Shown: positions 60,147-64,000 of the stretch, piece after piece
Layout: the number at the start of each line of letters is the position of its first letter
Position numbering within the stretch: position 1 is the stretch's first letter
Source: Caldilineaceae bacterium
GTDB taxonomy: Bacteria; Chloroflexota; Anaerolineae; Caldilineales; Caldilineaceae
Direction of reading: 5' to 3'
Length of the DNA stretch: 64,000 nucleotides
Assembly: GCA_026645575.1 (NCBI GenBank)
Contig: JAPKMW010000027.1
Location: 40,600 to 104,599, forward strand
Translations under genes and position numbers: made by a program
The notes under the pieces: generated by a model
The model's database searches: none
What the model was told of the DNA's origin: nothing
Seen by the model: only the letters and a program-made list of their open reading frames with translations

Positions 60147-61793
60147 TTAGGCTAAAATGTTGGTCTCCTCATCCGTTGCTGTAGCGCTTGTTTCACTTGT
60201 ACTGTCATCCTCATTCTCATCAAAAAGCGGACCAAGTCGCACAAGATAGACATAAATCGTCGCTTTGGGGCGTTGTAGCGTAAATTCCAGTTCAGGGTAG
60301 CTTAACTTGCCATAGACACGCGGACGGGCATGGAAGACGACGTAGTAGCCGACACGTTCTCCTTCCTGTTCCAAGTAGCTTTCTAACTGTTCCAGCCCTT
60401 CATCAAACTTTTTGGGGCCATGCCAAACTTTGGTCTCGACAATGTAACGGCGCCCGTGGTGGGTTACAATCAGATCCAGACGCCCATTGCCGGAGTCAAT
60501 TTCTGTGAAGAGATCGCCTCCGACCTGGCGCACGGCATTGTCTAAATAAGCCATAAGCAGATATTGCCCAGTCGCTTCCTGCGGCATCGGGGTAATCTTA
60601 AAAGCCTCGCGTCCTCGGCGCTCAATAAATTGCCGGAACCGGGTGAGCAGCAATCCCATTTGTAATTCACCGTTGACAATATGGGTGCGGAAATCATAGC
60701 CGTTGACCAACATGGCGCCTTGCACATTGAACTGCGGCGACCGGAACGCGGCCAGCAAGACGCGTCCGTAAATGGGGTTGGCAATGCGGCAATTCCCTTC
60801 AGCATTCCGGGCAATGATGCCATCCATCTGTAGCGTACGCACCAACGGGTCATTGCGGTTGAAGGGATAGATGCCGCCAAAGAGCATGTTGATCAGTTCG
60901 GTGCGATGTTCATTGGCGCGCCGTAGCAGGGCTTCAAAATTATAGTTGCTCTCCTCAATCAGCCGGTCGCGTGCGATTATCAGCTCGGCTTCTGTAATAG
61001 GCTGCGTTCTGTTCAGCGCCATCTCTTCGGTCAGGATTGCCGCCAGACGATTGACCAGGAACGGGTGGCCTTCTGTCTCTGTGTAGAGGGTGGCCTGGGC
61101 ATTGGCGGTGAACGGTTGGCCGGTTTCGGTCGTGTACTGGTTGAGCAGATCGGCTACCTCGGCAACGGTGAAACTACTCAACTCGACCTGCCGGGCAATG
61201 TTAAAGGGGGAGCTACGCCCCAGATTCAGCGTGGCAATATTTTGCAGCCCCACCAATACAACGCTGTGCAACGAACGCGCTGCCCCGGTCAGATAGATCT
61301 GCCGCCACATCTGGAGGAGGGGGGAAAGGGCGCTGTGTGGCGTGCTGTCAAACTCATCAATGATTAAAACCAGTTGTTGGTTGGGCAAGGCTTCATGTAA
61401 TTGGACAAAGAGTTCACGCAACGCAAAGAAAGAAGTTGGTAATGTTGCCGTAAAAATTTGCCGGATCGTATCAACGGCTGGCTCATTCCGTTCCTGCAGG
61501 GCTGTTTGCAAAGCGCGACCAAGATCCAGCGCAAACCCTTGTAAAAAGTCACTCAACGGCCATGCTTCAAACGCTTCAAAGCTGAGGACAAGCGGTAACA
61601 TGGCCGGGTGGGCGCGCAAGGTTGCCGCCAGCCGCCGCAACAGGGTCGTCTTTCCCATTTGGCGCGGAGCATAGATCGTGAAATAGTGACCTTCAGCTAT
61701 CTGCGCCGCCAACTCAGCCACCAGCGCCTGGCGAGAGACGACATAATGCTCTTCCTCATTGACCGGACCGTGAGTATTGAAATAACGCGTCAT
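60147..61793 (-). CDS. AAA-ATPase with C-terminal PD-(D/E)XK nuclease domain
   Basis: A 548-residue protein. The ATPase-like domain (about 1-260) has APRQMGKTTLLRRLA (Walker A) and LVLIIDEFDSTPHSALSPLL (Walker B). It is preceded by YFNTHGPVNEEEHYVVSRQALV, the standard opening of this family (PF14516-like). A helical winged region follows (about 270-420), and the C-terminal nuclease fold has LDLIVTHHGRRYIVETKVW (D-x(n)-E-x-K) near residue 440, then YYVVFHARP. The acidic tail is disordered. It is a complete relative of the split gene at 41355-43906. This family is common in Bacteroidota and Chloroflexota and its biological role is unknown; a genome-defence role is only suspected. Confidence 0.88.
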   Translation of the reverse strand: MTRYFNTHGPVNEEEHYVVSRQALVAELAAQIAEGHYFTIYAPRQMGKTTLLRRLAATLRAHPAMLPLVLSFEAFEAWPLSDFLQGFALDLGRALQTALQERNEPAVDTIRQIFTATLPTSFFALRELFVQLHEALPNQQLVLIIDEFDSTPHSALSPLLQMWRQIYLTGAARSLHSVVLVGLQNIATLNLGRSSPFNIARQVELSSFTVAEVADLLNQYTTETGQPFTANAQATLYTETEGHPFLVNRLAAILTEEMALNRTQPITEAELIIARDRLIEESNYNFEALLRRANEHRTELINMLFGGIYPFNRNDPLVRTLQMDGIIARNAEGNCRIANPIYGRVLLAAFRSPQFNVQGAMLVNGYDFRTHIVNGELQMGLLLTRFRQFIERRGREAFKITPMPQEATGQYLLMAYLDNAVRQVGGDLFTEIDSGNGRLDLIVTHHGRRYIVETKVWHGPKKFDEGLEQLESYLEQEGERVGYYVVFHARPRVYGKLSYPELEFTLQRPKATIYVYLVRLGPLFDENEDDSTSETSATATDEETNILA

Positions 61794-61996
61794 CTTACTT
61801 CCTTCATGCCACAGCTATAATATTTGGTGTGGCTATTACGATAAAAATCAGTGCGTCAGATTGGGCCAGTCGCGCCAATTGTTCAAATACGGGCTTAAAT
61901 TTTGCCCTGAAAAAGTAATACCACCACTGGTATAAGAAAAGTACAGACTTAGCGTCCCGTTTTGATTTAGCGAACCCACATTGTATATTTGTTTTT

Positions 61997-62584
61997 CTAC
62001 GCATAGACCATCAACGAGTTGAAAACTTCTTGTTCCGTTTGTGGATTGGTAACGACAAAGCCGCCAATGTTATTAATTTCTACAAAGGATAGGCCAGTCA
62101 ACAATTGAACAACTTGATGCCAGATCGATTGGGGGATCTGTTGTAAATCCTGATGCTGGTCAAAGCCAATGAAGACACTGGCAACTCGCGGTCGATCTGG
62201 ATAAGTTTTTTCCAACCAAACACGGCTACGTGGGTCTGGTCGAAAGGTGTAGCCATCCCGTTGAAAACCAACATCAATCAGAAATTTGGCTGTTTTCATG
62301 GTAAAAATTCCCTCACCCATGTGAGCAACTGCATTGCGCAAGGCAACCCGGTGGATGGCGTGTTGCACCTTTTCCTCATTCATTGGATTACCCTGCTCTC
62401 CTTGCGGCAAACATTGCTCCTTTCCGTAGGGCGCTCCCAGGATTATCTCTTTTGCATAAGTCCTCATTGTATACCAAATGAGTTGCGCGTGATCAATTGG
62501 CTGACGCCATTTGAAACGACCAACGCCCTGCACCCAAGCACGGGCTTCTGTCATGGCTCGGTTAATCGATAACCCCATCGCCAC
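61997..62584 (-). CDS. Hypothetical protein
   Basis: Up to 195 residues; I do not recognise a family. The C-terminal 120 residues (from about MNEEKVQHAIHRV) look folded, with charged helices, FDQHQDLQQIPQSIWHQVVQLL and strand-like FVEINNIGGFVVTN. The N-terminal part may not be translated: an ATG at 62382 (with AAGGAG at moderate distance) is a plausible alternative start. It sits between the AAA+nuclease gene and the GDFVGRD protein in the same direction, so it may belong with either. Confidence 0.5.
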   Translation of the reverse strand: MAMGLSINRAMTEARAWVQGVGRFKWRQPIDHAQLIWYTMRTYAKEIILGAPYGKEQCLPQGEQGNPMNEEKVQHAIHRVALRNAVAHMGEGIFTMKTAKFLIDVGFQRDGYTFRPDPRSRVWLEKTYPDRPRVASVFIGFDQHQDLQQIPQSIWHQVVQLLTGLSFVEINNIGGFVVTNPQTEQEVFNSLMVYA

Positions 62585-62605
62585 TAAACAGACCAGCGCA
62601 CCTGC

Positions 62606-63451
62606 CTACTCTTCCCCCTTGGGCGCAACCCGGTTGTCCCCTTGATAGAGGTTGCCCTGTACGGTCATGCCACTGTTCTGATAGGTGTGTTGACCGCCGC
62701 TAATCTTGTCACGGCCCACAAAATCGCCGTTGGTGACGGTGACAGGGCCATAGACCACGGCGCCACCCTGGGTATTGACCGCACCGCCGGCGTTTGCCAG
62801 GGCTTGCTGATGGAGGGCCGCGACCCGTTCTTCAAAGGCTTGCCAACGGGTGGTAAGCTGTTCCAACAACGCATCGGCCGCTTGCCACTTGACCGGCGGC
62901 GTGACTACCGGCGCCGTGGCCGCGGCCCGCATCTGCTGCCCAAGCTCTTCGATCAGCCAGCCATGAAAGCGGCGCCACGCTTCCGGTTCGGCGGCCAGTT
63001 CATCGCGAAAGGTGAGCGCGACCTGCGCCAGCAGCCGCGTTTGCAGAAAGGCGCGCACATGCTCATTATGACCGTGGAGCAACCCGGCCAGACTCGCGGC
63101 CAGCGCCTGTTGCGCCGTCGTCACCGTGAGCGTGGCGGGATAGGCCGCCGCGGCCACACTATCGGCGCTGGCGGCCACCAGCGTAAAGGCCGCGCTCTCA
63201 CCGGCGCCGCCGCCCCGCTGATAGTCACGCTGGAGTTGTTGGACAGACTTGCGAATGGCGCGGGTATAGGCTTGGGTGAGCGGTGTGCCGGGTTGCAACG
63301 CCTGGCCGAGCCGTTCCGCCATGCCTTCCAGCCCGCTGGAGGCTAGATTGAGGCCCAGCCCACCGGCTACCGTCACCGTGGTGGCATCGCCTGTGAGCAA
63401 ACTGCCCCCCACCAGCAGGGCGCCGGCCAAAGTTTTTTGTACGTTGTTCAT
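62606..63451 (-). CDS. GDFVGRD-motif protein of unknown function
   Basis: 281 residues. The N-terminal 30 contain a Gly-rich hydrophobic stretch (TLAGALLVGGSLLTGDATTVTVAGGLGLN), perhaps membrane-active. A helical middle (about 35-215) is Ala/Leu/Gln-rich. The C-terminal 60 residues form strand repeats: GGAVNTQGGAVVYGPVTVTNGDFVGRDKISGGQHTYQNSGMTVQGNLYQGD. The same motif occurs near the C terminus of the caspase (about 317-352) and near the N terminus of the DGR NACHT protein. A hydrophobic N terminus with a shared adaptor-like end would suit a membrane-acting effector, but this is inference. It lies directly downstream of a tandem-repeat protein gene. Confidence 0.6.
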   Translation of the reverse strand: MNNVQKTLAGALLVGGSLLTGDATTVTVAGGLGLNLASSGLEGMAERLGQALQPGTPLTQAYTRAIRKSVQQLQRDYQRGGGAGESAAFTLVAASADSVAAAAYPATLTVTTAQQALAASLAGLLHGHNEHVRAFLQTRLLAQVALTFRDELAAEPEAWRRFHGWLIEELGQQMRAAATAPVVTPPVKWQAADALLEQLTTRWQAFEERVAALHQQALANAGGAVNTQGGAVVYGPVTVTNGDFVGRDKISGGQHTYQNSGMTVQGNLYQGDNRVAPKGEE

Positions 63452-63513
63452 GCGCGTTTCTCCTGATCTTCGCTACGGTGACTGGCATCGCCCAGATGCC
63501 GGTCATCAACGGA

Positions 63514-64000
63514 TTACGTCTGCAACCAGTCGGGCGGTTCGCCAATGTCGAGCGCTTGCCACAACCCAGCAAAATCCGCCCCACTGCTGCGCCGCAGGTT
63601 CTGTAGACGGCGCACGGCCCACTGCTGATAAGGGGCATGTTGCATTTGGGTAAAGAAGCGTAAGGCAGTAACCGTTGCTTGTAACGCCGCCTGCAACTGC
63701 TGCTGGCGATCTTCGCCCGGTTCCTCAGCCAATGTTTGAAAGAGCAGCCCACAATTGCCCTGGGTCATGGCATAGTCGAGGGGTGCGGTCTCTGGGCGGC
63801 GGAAGCGCAAGGCTTCGTCATAGGCGGCGAGCGCCTCACGCAGGCGTGCGCCGCGCTCTTCGTCGGGCAGGTTCGCCAACGCGCCTAAAAGCAAGCCGCG
63901 GTTGTTCTGGGTCATGGCATAGGCGAGGGGTGCGGTCTCTGGGCGGCGGAAGCGCAAGGCTTCGTCATAGGCGGCGAGCGCCTCACGCAGGCGTGCGCCG
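63514..64000 (-). CDS. Tandem-repeat (TPR-like) protein, 5' end beyond the window
   Basis: Only the last 160 or so residues are present. Two units of a 49-residue repeat are visible (ETAPLAYAMTQNNRGLLLGAL, then ANLPDEERGARLREALAAYDEALRFRRP), each a pair of helices of tetratricopeptide type, as found in proteins with a CHAT peptidase or a STAND module. A degenerate unit and a C-terminal tail of about 40 residues end at IGEPPDWLQT. The visible part has no enzyme motif. It is upstream of the GDFVGRD gene in the same direction, 62 bp apart. Confidence 0.7.
   Translation of the reverse strand, partial: GARLREALAAYDEALRFRRPETAPLAYAMTQNNRGLLLGALANLPDEERGARLREALAAYDEALRFRRPETAPLDYAMTQGNCGLLFQTLAEEPGEDRQQQLQAALQATVTALRFFTQMQHAPYQQWAVRRLQNLRRSSGADFAGLWQALDIGEPPDWLQT
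63778..64000 (-). repeat. 147-bp in-frame tandem repeat
   Basis: A stretch of 76 bases at 63778-63853 is identical to 63925-64000, giving a 147-bp (49-codon) period. The intervening part of the unit is less conserved but in frame. It continues past the window edge, so the copy number is unknown. Confidence 0.9.

Overview
The window looks like a chromosomal segment of a Chloroflexota bacterium, most likely an Anaerolineae/Caldilineae-type lineage. This is an inference from several things: moderately GC-rich coding DNA; many short intergenic palindromes; fused AAA-ATPase/PD-(D/E)XK genes; a TAXI-type TRAP transporter; large secreted enzymes ending in an LPL-type tail; and a Fhs/corrinoid-protein pair. 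No rRNA, tRNA or CRISPR array was seen.

Left part (1-6 kb): housekeeping and small genes (small basic protein, cold-shock protein, YggX, a formyltransferase, a TrmA/RlmD-type RNA methyltransferase) and a secreted PQQ-type sugar dehydrogenase fused to PA14. From 5.8 to 14 kb comes the most unusual region. A RAYT transposase sits among clusters of a GCGAGTC-N3-GACTCGC palindrome. Next to it is a complete diversity-generating retroelement (DGR): a template repeat (TR) at 7048-7119; a 1004-aa NACHT STAND NTPase whose C-terminal formylglycine-enzyme/C-type-lectin fold carries the variable repeat (VR) at 10401-10472; Avd; and a DGR reverse transcriptase. A caspase-like peptidase follows. The TR and VR align without gaps over 72 bases and differ at 9 TR adenines plus one G, the signature of adenine mutagenesis. 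The TR lies upstream of its own target gene behind a good promoter, while RT and Avd are on the other strand. Three related stem-loops bracket the cassette. The NTPase, the caspase and a protein at 62.6 kb share a GDF(V/I)GRD-type strand motif, which suggests a common assembly or signalling interface.

14-21 kb: a peptide-ABC ATPase, a possible nuclease, and a phospholipid-type operon (two PlsC-like acyltransferases, acyl-CoA ligase, SDR, CdsA). 21-29 kb: an LPMO-CBM2-GH18 chitin-degrading enzyme, a fused TRAP permease with its TAXI binding protein, a LysM protein and a DinB-like protein. 29.6-31.8 kb is an AT-rich island with antitoxin-like genes and two HNH nucleases. 32-41 kb: flavodoxin, a giant M60-type metalloprotease, UvrA, TetR and membrane proteins. 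At 41.4-43.9 kb an AAA+PD-(D/E)XK gene is split by an IS982-type element with a 5-bp target duplication; removing the element restores the reading frame.

44-60 kb: RsmI, GH3 beta-glucosidase, an MFS exporter, three GNAT acetyltransferases, two lycopene-cyclase-like membrane proteins, an isomerase, an SMP-30-like lactonase, an MNT/HEPN pair with a frameshifted HEPN, a Gfo/Idh/MocA dehydrogenase, xylulokinase, a corrinoid protein and formate-THF ligase. 60-64 kb returns to conflict-type genes: an intact AAA+PD-(D/E)XK paralogue, an unknown protein, the third GDFVGRD protein, and a tandem-repeat protein cut by the window edge. Short inverted repeats of several families lie in most gaps and sometimes supply the ends of genes.
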